Positions 12,363 to 23,231 of a stretch of 64,000 bases of DNA are shown in pieces. The stretch is from positions 21,387,428 to 21,451,427 of the forward strand of contig NC_054083.1 of NCBI RefSeq assembly GCF_017562075.2. Direction: 5' to 3'. This DNA comes from Anopheles merus (taxonomy: Eukaryota; Arthropoda; Insecta; Diptera; Culicidae). The notes beneath the pieces are model-generated. The model ran no database searches, was not told the DNA's origin, and saw only the letters and a list, made by a program, of their open reading frames with translations. The first letter of the stretch is position 1, and the number at the start of each line of letters is the position of its first letter. The position numbers were made by a program, and so were the translations under genes.

Positions 12363-13212
12363 TTAGAATTTGGAGTTGCTTTTTTCTAAATGTAGCCGGT
12401 GAAATAAGCAAACGGCTTGCTATCAGAGTAACTGCATTAAGGACAGCAATGGTTACTGCGTTTGGTCGGCTTCACGAAACAAAGTGCATAGTCGGTTTTA
12501 TCGAGGGGAGGGCGCATTCAGAACAGTTCATCCTCCAAGAATTTTTTAACCAATTTTAAAATTCTACAATCGCAGAAGGCTTTCCGGTGGTACAAAATAA
12601 GCACCAAGCATTTATCAGAAGGTGATTTTTTTCTATTTCCCAGTCCCAGAAAGGCGCAAACAGTTTATCATAACATTCTGAATTGAAAAAATCTCCTCCC
12701 ATCAATCTTTATGGTATGATAATTTCAAAATTATCGTGCAAACACATGTTGGTAGGGCTATTATTATTTTACTCTGCGTAATTCAGACCACAAAAAAATT
12801 ATGTACTGTATGTATTAATCGATTCCAAAAACTAACGATTTTGTGTAAAGTGGCGGCATCCTAAAGTCGGACACCTTGGACCACACATTGGACAACCTTC
12901 TTCACACATCGTTCAAGGCACTCTTTTGATATGATTCTGCAAAAAACATTGGCCTTGATACTCTAATAATCTCGGAAAATCATGCATACATTTAAAAAAA
13001 GGTTTGAAGCTTTTGAGATCCACTAAAAGTCCGACTGTCTTCGTTCCAAAATTAAATCAAAGCTTCTCAATATTCGCCGAAGTGGTGCTGAAATTGTGTA
13101 GTTATAGTTATTAATCATTATTATCAGTCAACGGTGCCTTAGTAAATCATGTACGCTTTCTGGACTATTTTTTTACAACAATAGAATCGAAGCGTTCATT
13201 ACTGTCTAACAG
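12363..13212. other. intergenic, no gene seen
   Basis: AT-rich sequence between the small membrane gene and the LINE relic. It should contain the promoter of the minus-strand gene that starts at 12362. No other feature was recognised. Confidence 0.45.
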
Positions 13213-14747
13213 GAATTGAAAGCCGCTTTAGACGAGTCTCTACTACCAGAAAACAGATATGAAATTACGAGCGAGAGGCGGAGCGCTCTAAAAACAAAAA
13301 TAATAAACTGTGCAAGAAATATACTCCCAACACGTCGTGGCAACACCAAATCTGACTGGTTCGACGATGAATGCAGACAAGTGACCGAACGTAAGAATAC
13401 TGCATACCGAGCAATGCGGTAACGGCATAGAACGCGGGCATGTGCAGAGGAATACTCACGGCTCAGACGCGAAGAGAAACGAGTTCACCGCTCCAAGAAG
13501 CATGCTTTGGAAGAGGACATACGGGAACTCGAGCAAACCAGAGAGGCGTACGGACACGAAAGTTTTACCAAGCGATAGCAGGTCACCGAAACAACGTTGT
13601 ACCTAAGGTAACCTGCTGTCGCAACAAGGATGGAGATCTGGTCAGTAACCAGCCAGAGGTCCTCTCGCGGTGGGCTCAGTACTTTGATGAATTACTCAAC
13701 GACCAGGTTAATGAACAGCTAGAAGCGCCACTAGCAGATGGTGACATGCTACTGCCACCTAGCATAGAAGAAACACGAAAGGCTATCCGTCGGCTGAAAA
13801 ATAACAAGGCACCCGGAACCGACGGAATTGCAGCCGAACTGGTCAAGAATGGAGGTGCACGACTAGAAAACGAGATTCATCAAATTGTTATTGAGGTGTG
13901 GGATAGCGAATCGATGCCTTGTGATTGGAATCTCGGCATCATCTACCCCATATACAAGAAAGGAGACAGGTTGGATTAAAACAACTACAGGGGTATTACG
14001 GTGTTGAATACCTCCTATAAAATATTCTCCCTGATCCTTCAGGATCGTCGTGTCCCGCACGTCGAAGAGATAGTCGGAAATTATCAAAGAAGATTCCGAA
14101 ACGGAAAATCAACCACTGATCAGATCTTCACCATGCGGCAGATCTTGCGGAAGATGGCCATGCGGAAGATGGCTGAATACAGACACGACACATACCATCT
14201 CTTCATAGACTTCAAAGCCGCATACGATAGCATAGCCAGGGTAAAACTGTACGACGCTATGAGCTCATTTGGAATCCCGGCCAAACTGATAAGGCTAGTT
14301 AGAATGACTATGACCAACGTCACATGCCAGGTGAGGGTGGATGGAAAACTCTCCTATGTAGCAGAAGCCTACCAAGGGATCGAGCAGGCGGCAGAGAACC
14401 TCGGATTGCAGATAAACGAGGAAAAGACCAAACTGATGGTGGCAACATCAGCGGGCCTACCAATAAATAATCAGAATCTTCGTAGGCGTGACGTACAGAT
14501 AGGGGAATGCACTTTTGAAGTCGTCTCACAATTCACCTATTTTGTGTCAAAGGTCAGCAACGACAATAGCATACAAGCTGAATTGCGCGCAAGGATGCTG
14601 GCTGCCAACCGGTCATTCTACAGTGTGAAAAATCAGTTCACCTCAAAGAATCTGTTGCAACGGACGAAGCTAAGACTATATTGTTCCTATATAGTACCGG
14701 TACTCACATACACCTCTAAGATATGGACACTGTTCAAATCTGCTTAA
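13213..14747 (+). mobile_element. 5'-truncated, internally deleted non-LTR retrotransposon (RTE-like)
   Basis: Plus-strand coding relic of a LINE ORF2. The endonuclease-RT linker (W-F-D-D-E-C at about 13360) leads to RT finger motifs at 13790-13990 (LKNNKAPGTDGI, IIYPIYKKGD), the palm stretch FIDFKAAYDSI at about 14205-14235, and a C-terminal region (NLGLQINEEKTK, then VPVLTYTSK). Breaks are a frameshift around 13420-13560, an in-frame TAA at 13978 and an internal deletion near 14358. There VDGKLS jumps straight to the C-terminal part, so the expected YADD block is missing. The element cannot encode an active enzyme. Clade assignment is by pattern only. Confidence 0.85.
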
Positions 14748-15024
14748 AATTTTTAGATAATTATTTCTGAATTTTTTATGCTTCATGTTGAGTGGAATCT
14801 CAATAGTCACTTGAACGAATCAACTCCCTCATGCTTACTCCGGGAGCACATCTCTAAGTAGTAGCGCACTTATAGGGTTATCGCGGCAAATTTTACATGC
14901 TGATTTCATACTTTGAGGCGTGATGCTATAAAATCCGCTTTTCCAATAATTTAAAACTTTATTTCCATGTTTTGTTTTTTCAATACATTTCAGATTCAAC
15001 AATGCCATTCCCGTACTGTGATAA

Positions 15025-15721
15025 TTAGTTACGATTGCTGGAAGACTTCTTCGGCCGCACATTCAGTTGCATCACCACGCAGTACATCAAACGCTCCCGT
15101 ATGCGACCCGTCATGCGTACCTCCCAATAGGTGCTGCCCGAACCGGGCAAATATCTGCAAAAGGTAAAATTACATTCCTTTGGTAAAACCCAAAATCCCT
15201 CATTTGCAGCCTTCAGGCTTCACTCACTTCACCAAACCATCGTCCACCAGCGTTGGCCCCATCACGTACGTCCCGTTCCAGAACGGGCATTTCAACGGGG
15301 GCCGAAAGTTTTGCAAATACTCGCCGTACATCGTGCCCGATGCTTGCAGCAGTGCGCACCCGTCCGTATTGACGATGTTGCTCAGAAACGGGCGACAGTT
15401 GACCGTTGCCCGCATGTCGTCACACTGCTTGATCGCCACCGAGAGCCGATAGCTGGGTATGTTCTCGCGAAAGTATACCTCTCCGCTGACCACGTAGCTG
15501 GTGCGATTGTGCGCCGCAATACGCATATCCGGCACGTACACGGGCAGGTTTTTCTTGCCCGCGCACTGGCCGACGCGCGTCACGAAAAGCTTCTTGCGCC
15601 CGACCGAGCCAACCGGACTGCCCACCGGTTTCAATATGGAGAAAATGTCCTGCGCTCCATCGAGGGGGGTAAGGATGGTGGTAACAAACAGCAGGACCAC
15701 TAAACAGGTGCGTCTAACCAT
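15025..15721 (-). CDS. secreted DUF1091/ML-like protein, copy 2
   Basis: Exons 15228-15721 and 15025-15154 join in phase 2 (donor AA|gtgagt, acceptor tttgcag) to a 207-residue secreted protein. A signal peptide covers about residues 1-22. Mature-part motifs are GQCAGKKNLPVYVPDMRI, NRTSY (glycosylation), KQCDD, NCRPF, CPFWNGTY and then YLPGSGSTYWE. These align with the nested gene at 5657-6274 and the head-to-head gene at 15909-16586. The invariant cysteines suggest conserved disulphides, and an extracellular lipid or small hydrophobic ligand role is inferred from the DUF1091/ML resemblance. The 187-bp gap to the divergent neighbour must carry both promoters. Confidence 0.85.
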
Positions 15722-15908
15722 GACGCTAACGGTGACACGAATGGAGCCAACAGATCGGTGATCGGTGGCCTTGTTCTGTAAAGTACTCTATTACCCTGCC
15801 CTGCTTAATTAACCAGAGTAGCTTGATTTTGATCACACTAACGAGCGCCGAAATTGAGCTATACAAAAAGCAACATATCGCTTTTATGTGCGGCTCATTA
15901 CCGTGATT
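15722..15908. promoter_or_regulatory. 187-bp bidirectional promoter region of the DUF1091/ML-like pair
   Basis: The two start codons point away from each other across 187 bp, so both core promoters and 5' UTRs must lie here unless upstream non-coding exons exist. A weak TATA-like run (tatacaaaaa, about 15861-15870) precedes the plus-strand gene. Inference from layout. Confidence 0.5.
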
Positions 15909-16586
15909 ATGTTGCGCCTGCGCACTTCGCTACTGTGCGCGCTGGTGGTGGCACTGAACGGCATACGACCGGGTGAGCCATACTTCTACAACGGCATCAA
16001 GTCCGGTCTCGAGCCGGACCTAAAGCACTCGCTGTTTCTCGACCGTGTCGGCCAGTGTCGTTGGCAGCATGATCTACCCATTTTCCTGTCCGACATGCGA
16101 ATCGCGCAACAGAACAACACGCACTACGTGATCAGTGGTGTGCTGCGAGTGCGGCGCAATATTACGGACGCTACGACGGGGACCGTTTCGATCGAGATCT
16201 GCCAAAATGCGACCCAGTGCCGTCCGTTTATCGACCGACCGGTGGCCATTGGGGATGTTTGTCAGTTTTTAGCCGAAAAGCGCCCCAGTTCGCTGGGGGA
16301 AGTGCTGGGACACAGTGTACCACCGCTACGTTGTCCCCTTACCAAGGGTGTGTACAGGATCAATGACGCACTGGTGGATTACAAACCGTTCCGGTAAGGA
16401 TAGGTAGCAAAGTTATTGCATGTACTTAATTTCTAAAGGAATATCTACATTTTCAGGTACTTTTCACCGAATGTTAGTAAACTTTGGCGCATCGATTTGG
16501 TTGCTGAGAGTGGCCAGAAGCGGGTGTTCTGTGTGAGAATCGAACTGTACGTCTACAGCTGGGAGGATATGCTGCCAAGGTACTGA
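15909..16586 (+). CDS. secreted DUF1091/ML-like protein, copy 3
   Basis: Exons 15909-16393 and 16457-16586 join in phase 2 (CG|gtaagg, ttttcag) to 204 residues. Start MLRLRTSLLCALVV gives a signal peptide; the frame is open upstream only through a GTG at 15888, so the ATG at 15909 was chosen. Shared motifs are GQCRWQHDLPIFLSDMRI, NNT, QCRPF, CPLTKGVYRI and, after the splice, RYFSP in place of YLPG. The second exon is exactly 130 bp, as in the divergent paralogue, with the intron at the same codon position and phase. The tail is more diverged and basic/aromatic. It converges with IntS9, 222 bp between stop codons. Role inferred as secreted ligand binding. Confidence 0.85.
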
Positions 16587-16808
16587 AGTGTGGCACTTTA
16601 CTGCAAATTTCGAGTGAAATTGTGCAACCCTTTTCTAAATGATATAATAGTAATGTAAAATATAATAATGAATAAATTTCTTTCTCTAACTGAACATGTT
16701 TTCAACCCGTTTTCGTCAGCTTCGTGTCAGCTTCATCAGAAGTATATTAAAATTACCATTACACTAGAAAGTTTATCAGCTACTTATACACTTCCCCAGC
16801 GTTAATAT

Positions 16809-18946
16809 TCAAAAGCTTTGCACACATTGAAGCAGCAGATCGCGCAACTTTAACCGGAGCGACTGCTTGCCCCCGCAGACAATGTCTGTGCTCTTTTCGC
16901 TCACCTTTATCACCGTATCCTCGGACGGAAGCAGCAGCGTCACCTCGTCCGCACTGCCCTGCTCCACCTTCAGATCCGTAAACCCATCCTGGGCCAGCTT
17001 TTTCAGCAGTAGATTAATGTCCAGCGTGCCCCATTCGTACCGGACGGTGCGCAGCTGGCTGTACGGTTGCGGTGGACCGGCCGGTTTCGATTTTTGCTCG
17101 TCCGCCAGCTCCTCCTTGGTCGGCTCGAGCGGCAGCAGGTCGTGAATGTTGTCCTTCACCTGCAACACCCCGGTCACGGTCGACACGGTAACGCCCGGCT
17201 GCACCTCCTGCGGGCAGATCGTTTTCGCCATCTTCGGGTTTAGGTAGACGCGGCCGCGCTTTCTCTTCAGCGGCAGCTTGATCACCTCACCGCGCTTAAA
17301 CTTTATAATCATTTTGTCCGGTATCGGATCGATGACGAGGTCCAGCTTTTGGGGCGCAATGGCCGGCGGCTGGGTGTAGTTCTCCGGTATTACCAGCACG
17401 CCCGGTTTCAGCTCCTTGATCAGCTTGTTGGCCTGCTGGAAGTTGAGCGACGTTTCGATCGGACAGTACACCGTCTTGATGGCGAGCGGCTGGTACGGGG
17501 CCAGCGCCTGCATGTGCGGAAAGTCCGGCTCGGTAAAGATGATGGTGTGCAGCGGATTGCTGCCCCACAGCTCGACAAAGTGTACGGCGTCGCCGAACCG
17601 CAGGCTCGGATGGCCACAGAACACCACGCACGGCTGCCGGAACTCGGTGCTGAAGCCCTCCGAATCGATGTGCTTGAAGTGCTTCAGCTTGGCGTTCTTT
17701 ACCAGGCTCGCGTGCGGAAACGGTTCGTCCGGTATGTACACCTTGTTCTGCTTGGAGGTGGACAGCCACTCGGCCAGGATGTTGGAGTACGCGAGCGAGC
17801 TGTCCGCCACCGGTGAGATGAAAAACATCGGTATCTGGGTAAAGCCCTGATTGTCCAGGCTGACCGAGAGGCATTCGAACAGATCGTACACGACGCCGGA
17901 CGGGTAGCAGGGTATCAGCACCGAGCCGCCGTTCCGCAGCGTCATCATCACGTTCATGCACAGCTCGCCCAGCATTGCGTCGGGGTTAACGTGCGGTGCC
18001 TGTGTCAATCCCGTCATAATCACCACATCCGAATACTTCAACGCCGTCTGATTGATCGGTCGCGGATGGGTGGTCAGTGTGGAGGAGCCGCTGATGTAGG
18101 AAATCTTCTCCTGTCCCGAAACTATCGTCCAATTGCTCGAACCGAGACAGAAGCCCGAACTGATCGGTGTTACTTGCAGTGCGCCGAATATGTCCAGCTT
18201 CTGGTCGTACCCGGTCATCCGGACGCGTGCCAAACTCTTGTTGACCGCGTCCATGCTGAACAGGTGGCGCCAATTTTTCGGCTTAAACACATCGTTCAGC
18301 GGCATCGGTAGCTGGTGCTGGATCTCCTTCCACATCCGGGCGGTGTTTTCCTTCGGCGAGGCTTCGATGTACTCCACCAGCTCCTCGAGGAAAAAGCGAC
18401 CGATCTGTAGCGTCGGTTCCGTGGCGTACACCTCGCCGCAGAACCCCGTCCCCTCGGTGATGTACGGCAGGGCGAGCATGTTCGTGTAGTTCGAGATCAG
18501 TATCACATCGATCTCGGAGAAATCAATCAGCTTCTCGAGCGGTGGCACAAACTCCGGCGCCGAATTGACGAACGCACAGCCGCAGCATTCTTTTATCTCC
18601 TACGAGGGGATTGAAGAGCAACAAAACTTAAACAAATCGGATCGAAGAGGGTTTCTCCTTCTAGCTTACCCCATCTTCCAGCTGTATGTCGGAATCGCGA
18701 CAGTTCCAGTTTGGCAAACACTGAAACTTTGGGCTTTGCACCAACGGCAGGGGTAGAAAATTCAGCACCGAGCTGATCGACAAACCGCAGTCCAGCATTA
18801 TCATCAAGCCTTTGTAGCTGAGCACGTAGCATGGTTTGGCCGGATCACCGCTCAACGCGTACTGCAAGGTAAACATGTAAACATCACTCGCCACCATCAC
18901 AATTGCTTAAAATCTGCTTTAAAGCAATGATACTTACTAATTTCAT
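16809..18946 (-). CDS. IntS9: Integrator complex subunit 9 (IntS9)
   Basis: Inactive metallo-beta-lactamase/beta-CASP partner of the IntS11 endonuclease in the Integrator complex, which processes snRNA 3' ends and attenuates transcription in the nucleus. Exons 18938-18946 (a 9-bp exon encoding MKL), 18670-18861 and 16809-18599 splice in phase 0 to 663 residues, close to the human protein at about 658. Diagnostic stretches include MLDCGL with LNFLPLPLVQSP in the N-terminal domain, VDVILISNYxNMLALPYIT, YATEPTLQIGR, GSSNWTI, TGLTQ, CYPSGVVYDL and RQPCVVFCGHPSLRFGD. The zinc-binding HxHxDH of active nucleases is absent, as known for IntS9. The C-terminal domain for IntS11 binding ends LKLRDLLLQCVQ. 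Only 115 bp separate its ATG from the hAT-type element at 19062, so its promoter is short or lies partly in transposon DNA. Confidence 0.97.
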
Positions 18947-19289
18947 CTTAAAATAATCAAATTTTAATACAGTAACGGAGCGAAACTCGTATTGTTTACG
19001 CCGGTTCGGCGCGATGTAAACAAATCGAGCTGTCAAAATCGAAATCGACGGTCCTTATAGGCAGAGTGACCAGAAATACCGATTTATCTGTATTCCTACC
19101 GATTTTTTATATGCCTACCGATTCACAGATGACCGCCCTAAAACTACCGAATTTCCATTTATCCTACCAAAAATTACAGATATTTGATTTTTCAGTCGTT
19201 TAAGCTTAATATGTGGCACTTGGGATGCTGTTTCAAGGATTGCTATCCTCAATTGTTACTTAGGGCGCTGGCAACGTTTGTTCGCATGA

Positions 19290-20544
19290 CCCAAATAGCC
19301 TGCTCGTACTCCATAGCTGATTTGGGGCTGCTTAACGAAAAATCGTTCCGATGTTGTACTTTGTGGCTGATTAAAAGATAGACGGTACTTTGCGGAACTA
19401 TGGAGCTTTTTAACAGGCACATGGTACTCTTTGGAACTTTGCAGCTGATTAGCACTATGTGTAGGCTTCATGGTGGAACTTGAAGGCTTGTTAAGAAAGC
19501 GTACCGAACTTGGTGGAACTTTATAGCCTTTTGATGCATGACATCGGTACAAAGTGGCTCTTGTCAAATTTTCAAAGTCTGACGCCGTCAATCATCTCAT
19601 TGCTGCTGCACAAGTTAGATTAGTTAATTGAAGGACGAATATTGAGTGAAGTGATTGTGATTGTACAGTAAATTGTGTGACATTTTGTATAATTCATGAA
19701 TATTAAGGATTTAAAAATATACACATGAACACAAACAAAACAAATCCTGTTATTTCCCAAGTGCCACAAATCCACTAAACGACCACTAAACGGCTTCTAA
19801 ACGACTCAAGTTCTCTACCTAAACGGAATATAGAAAGACTTCGTTTAGCAGACGCCAAACGACTCATGCATTCTAAAAATAGCAAAAAAGCTGGTGGCGC
19901 TATCTGTTGGTGGGATACCCCAACCAGTTGAGCTTCATCGCTTGGAGGAGAGCTTTCTCATTTCCTCTGTACTGTTGTATGGTTTCGCATTGAAGTTATG
20001 CATCGCTAGAACTAGAACGGCGATACGATTGTTTAAATACTAAACTCCAACGGAAACCACCAGCACTGAAGCAAGTGAGATTTGAGCAATGGTCATTGGT
20101 GTTGATACCCACGTATCTAACCACACGACCATTTATATAGATTTTTGCTCAGAAAGTTAGAAGGCTATATAGGTCATAATAAAATGCAACTTGTCGAAAC
20201 ACATTGCAAGAAAAGGATAGCAATATAATGATGAGTTGTAATACGCCATCTATTGATCAAACCAATGAAGCTGTGGAGCTTTCATTTTTTTTCTATGGAT
20301 ATTCAATTTTCCAGTCGTTTAAGCTTAATCTGTGGCGCTTGGGTTATTTCATCGATGACGCTTGCTTGAAAATAAAACACAAAGAAAAATAATCCGCGGC
20401 ACCGTAGCATAAGGAAGCTGCTTAAGCGCTGTTTGAAAGACCCACCTAGAACTTTGGTGCTGTTTAACTACTGCAAAAGGCGAATTCGAGTAGCGATCTA
20501 TAGCGTGCCAAAATGAGCTGCTTAAGCAATTCTGGCTATTTGGG
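19290..20544 (-). mobile_element. 665-bp-family TIR element, inverted copy, interrupted by a second element
   Basis: Minus-strand copy of the element found complete at 20846-21510 and 21677-22341. Its ends are cccaaatagcctg (19290-19302) and ctggctatttggg (20532-20544). Removing the 588-bp insertion at 19756-20343 and one 6-bp duplication leaves about 661 bp, matching the 665 bp of the two intact copies. No target duplication is evident around the 13-bp TIRs. Confidence 0.8.
19756..20343. mobile_element. 588-bp TIR element inserted inside another element
   Basis: Left end CCCAAGTGCCACA and right end TGTGGCGCTTGGG are inverted repeats (12/13), flanked on both sides by TTATTT (19750-19755 and 20344-20349). 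Uninterrupted copies of the host element carry this site once. A solo end of the same family lies at about 19190-19224. No coding capacity was recognised. Confidence 0.8.
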
Positions 20545-20546
20545 GA

Positions 20547-20664
20547 GATTTTATAGGACGGCCTATCAAATCTTTATATGGGATTTGACAGATAATTTCG
20601 GACGCCGAAATCGCAGGTCCGACGTTATCTGTCAAATCCCATATAAATCTGGTCCGATAAAATC
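20547..20664. repeat. 118-bp hairpin with a perfect 22-bp inner inverted repeat
   Basis: Outer arms 20547-20559 and 20652-20664 pair 12/13. Inner arms 20574-20595 and 20625-20646 pair 22/22 around a 29-base loop. Likely a small foldback MITE or a palindromic remnant in the composite island. Confidence 0.75.
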
Positions 20665-20845
20665 GCATCCGATCAGCGTTGCCACCGCCCTTATTGCACT
20701 GATGCGCATTTTGAATTCAAAATTTTATCCGTTAAAATTTAATGTTCATGATAATTAGAAAATGTCAGTTGAGGGGATTCCGAGAATTGCTCGTCAAAGA
20801 AAATCATTCAAATTTGAATTTGAATCTCGCTGTCGGCGGTTAAAA

Positions 20846-21510
20846 CCCAAATAGCCAGAATTGCTTAAGCAGCTCATTTTAGCACGCTAAAGATCGCTCC
20901 TCTAATTCGCCTTTTGCCGTAGATAATCAGCATCAAAGTTCTATGTGGGTCTTTCAAACAGCGCCTAAGCAGCTTCCTTATGCCACGATGCCAGGGATTA
21001 TTTTTCTTTGTGTTTTATTTTCAAGCAAGCGTCATCGATGAAATAAACAACAAGATTTTTTTCGTTTAAACACTTGTGTATATTTTTAAATCCTTTGTAT
21101 TGATGAATTACACAAAATTTTACACAATTTACTGATAATTCACAATCACTTCACTCAATACTCATTCTTCAATTAACGAATCTAACTTGTGCAGCAGCAA
21201 TGAGATTATTGCCGGCGTCCGTCTTTGACTGTTTGAAAAGAGCCACCTTGAACCGATGTCATGCATTAAAAAGCTATAAAGTTCCACCAAGTTCAGTACC
21301 CTTTCTTAACAAGCCTTCAAGTTCCACCATGAACCATACACATAGTGCTAATCAGCCGCAAAGTTCCAAAAAGTACCATGTGCCTGTTAAAAAGCTCCAT
21401 AGTTCCGCAAAGTACCGTCTATCTCTTAATCAGCCACAAAGTACGACATCGGAACGATTTTTCGTTAAACAGCCCTAAATCAGCTATAAAGTACGAGCTG
21501 GCTATTTGGG
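20846..21510 (+). mobile_element. 665-bp TIR element, copy 1
   Basis: Bounded by perfect 13-bp inverted repeats, CCCAAATAGCCAG (20846-20858) and CTGGCTATTTGGG (21498-21510). Its second half is about six imperfect tandem units of 39-42 bp with core AAAGTTCC...AAGTACC (about 21268-21510). This repeat gives an open frame at 21200-21478 that is not a real gene. No transposase and no clear target duplication. Confidence 0.82.
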
Positions 21511-21676
21511 CTGTTGAGAACGCAACCATTTGGGCAGCGGTAATCACTGATGCGGGCGTGCGTGCGTTTTCTGAAAATGTATGGAATTTGACACCCGCAG
21601 CGGGTGACAGTTTGCTACCGCATGCGTCAGAATCAAACAATTTTGATTTTTCCGCACGCACGCCCTCACGCTCGCA

Positions 21677-22341
21677 CCCAAATAGCCAGAATTGCTTAAG
21701 CAGCTCATTTTGGCACGCTAAAGATCGCTGCTCTAATTCGCCTTTTGCAGTAGATAAACAGCATCAAAGTTCTATGTGGGTCTTTCAAACAGCGCCTAAG
21801 CAGCTTCCTTATGCCACGATGCCAGGGATTATTTTTCTTTGTGTTTTACTTTCAAGCAAGCGTCATCGATGAAATAAACAACAAGATTTGTTTCGTTTAA
21901 ACACATATGTATATTTTTTAATCTTTTGTATTGATGAATTACACAAAATTTTACACAATTTACTGATAATTCACAATCACTTCACTCAATATTCATTCTT
22001 CATTTAACGAATCTAACTTGTGCAGCAGCAATGAGATTATTGCCGGCGTTTGTCTTTGACACTTTGACAAGAGCCACCTTGAACCGATGTCATGCATTAA
22101 AAAGCTATAAAGTTCCACCAAGTTCAGCACCCTTTCTTAACAAGCCTTCAAGTTCCATCATGAACCCTACATATAGTGCTAATCAGCCGCAAAGTTCCAA
22201 AGAGTACCATGTGCCTGTTAAAAAGCTCCATAGTTCCGCAAAGTACCGTCTATCTCTTAATCAGCCACAAAGTACGACATCGGACCGATTTTTCGTTAAA
22301 CAGCTTTAAATCAGCTATAAAGTACGAGCTGGCTATTTGGG
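21677..22341 (+). mobile_element. 665-bp TIR element, copy 2
   Basis: Direct repeat of copy 1 with the same length, the same perfect 13-bp TIRs (21677-21689 and 22329-22341) and the same 39-bp tandem repeats. It differs by scattered substitutions. A separate GC-rich, partly palindromic stretch (21511-21676) divides the two copies. Confidence 0.82.
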
Positions 22342-23231
22342 CAGTAGCGATTACCGCTGCCTTAACCTTCGTTTCTATGACCAAAAATACACCCTCACCT
22401 TTATGACCACCTACACGGGTAAGTCATACATTTTGTATGGGAGTTTGCATTTCAGGATGGTAAATTGATCCAGTATAAAAAAAAATAAGAATTTTCAAAA
22501 TATTTTTTCATATTTGCGAGAAAAAAATCTCAATTTTTTAATCATTGAACTATAAAACTAAGCCGAACAATCAAATCAATCTAAATAATCCAGCGAAAAT
22601 CAAATGACAGCACGTACAATAAAATCGTATCCAATGGAGCACTGCTGCGGCCCTAAGCGGTCGCGTGGAGCCCCGAGAAAAAAAAACTTGCCACCATTGA
22701 GAAAAAAAATGTGCATCTTAGTCCTTCTTTGGCTTAGAATTCCAATTTTCAAATCGACTTTTCAGCAAAATCTTCATTTGTGTAATCGCTGAACCAAATC
22801 TAATCGATATCCTAGATAAAGGATGCATATTCTCGTGAGATGGAACTTTCATTTTGCGCATTAGCACCTCCCCCCTCCTCCCCGCCCCCATCTCGCTTAA
22901 GACTTTTTTCGCTTTTATTTCTTTTAAGTTTCGAATTTTAACCTACCGAAAACTATCGATAAAATGTTGATGCGCCTACCGAAAACCGCCAAAATAATCT
23001 GGCCACACTGCTTATAGGTGCGGTGGGATTGTTTTCCGAGAAATAGCTTGTAGAACAGTCTAGGACTGTGCTACGAGCGTAGAACAGTGCACGTGTTTGT
23101 GAATAACCGCAAATCGTTTTTTTTTTAATAGATTACAGATAGAATTGCAGAATGTAAGTTCCAATGTTCCATTGAGATAAAAATGCACCTTTTTTGCACA
23201 ATTGCTCAGAAAAATCTTTGGTTTAAGCAAT

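Larger units (their letters stand above)
19062..23010. mobile_element. composite hAT-type element (3949 bp) with 8-bp target duplication
   Basis: Left end CAGAGTGACCAGA (19062-19074) is an inverted repeat, 11/13, of the right end TCTGGCCACACTG (22998-23010). Both are flanked by the same 8 bases, CTTATAGG (19054-19061 and 23011-23018). The 8-bp duplication and CAG-type termini are the hAT signature. CCTACCGA motifs recur just inside both ends (left about 19098 and 19114; right about 22943 and 22973). No transposase was recognised; the interior is filled by nested inverted-repeat elements (19290-20544, 19756-20343, 20846-21510, 21677-22341) and a hairpin at 20547-20664. It is a non-autonomous host that collected insertions. 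Confidence 0.82.

Noticed and set aside
17296..18489. Several 95-221-aa frames overlapping IntS9
   Set aside because: Alternative-frame shadows; IntS9 matches its family over its whole length in one frame.
21200..21478. 92-residue protein repeated at 22031-22309 and, inverted, at 19256-19591
   Set aside because: All three lie in the tandem 39-bp units of the same TIR element; the frame follows from unit length divisible by three.
20846..22341. Possible CRISPR-like or satellite array
   Set aside because: Only two direct copies with TIRs; the internal repeats are imperfect and have no unique spacers.
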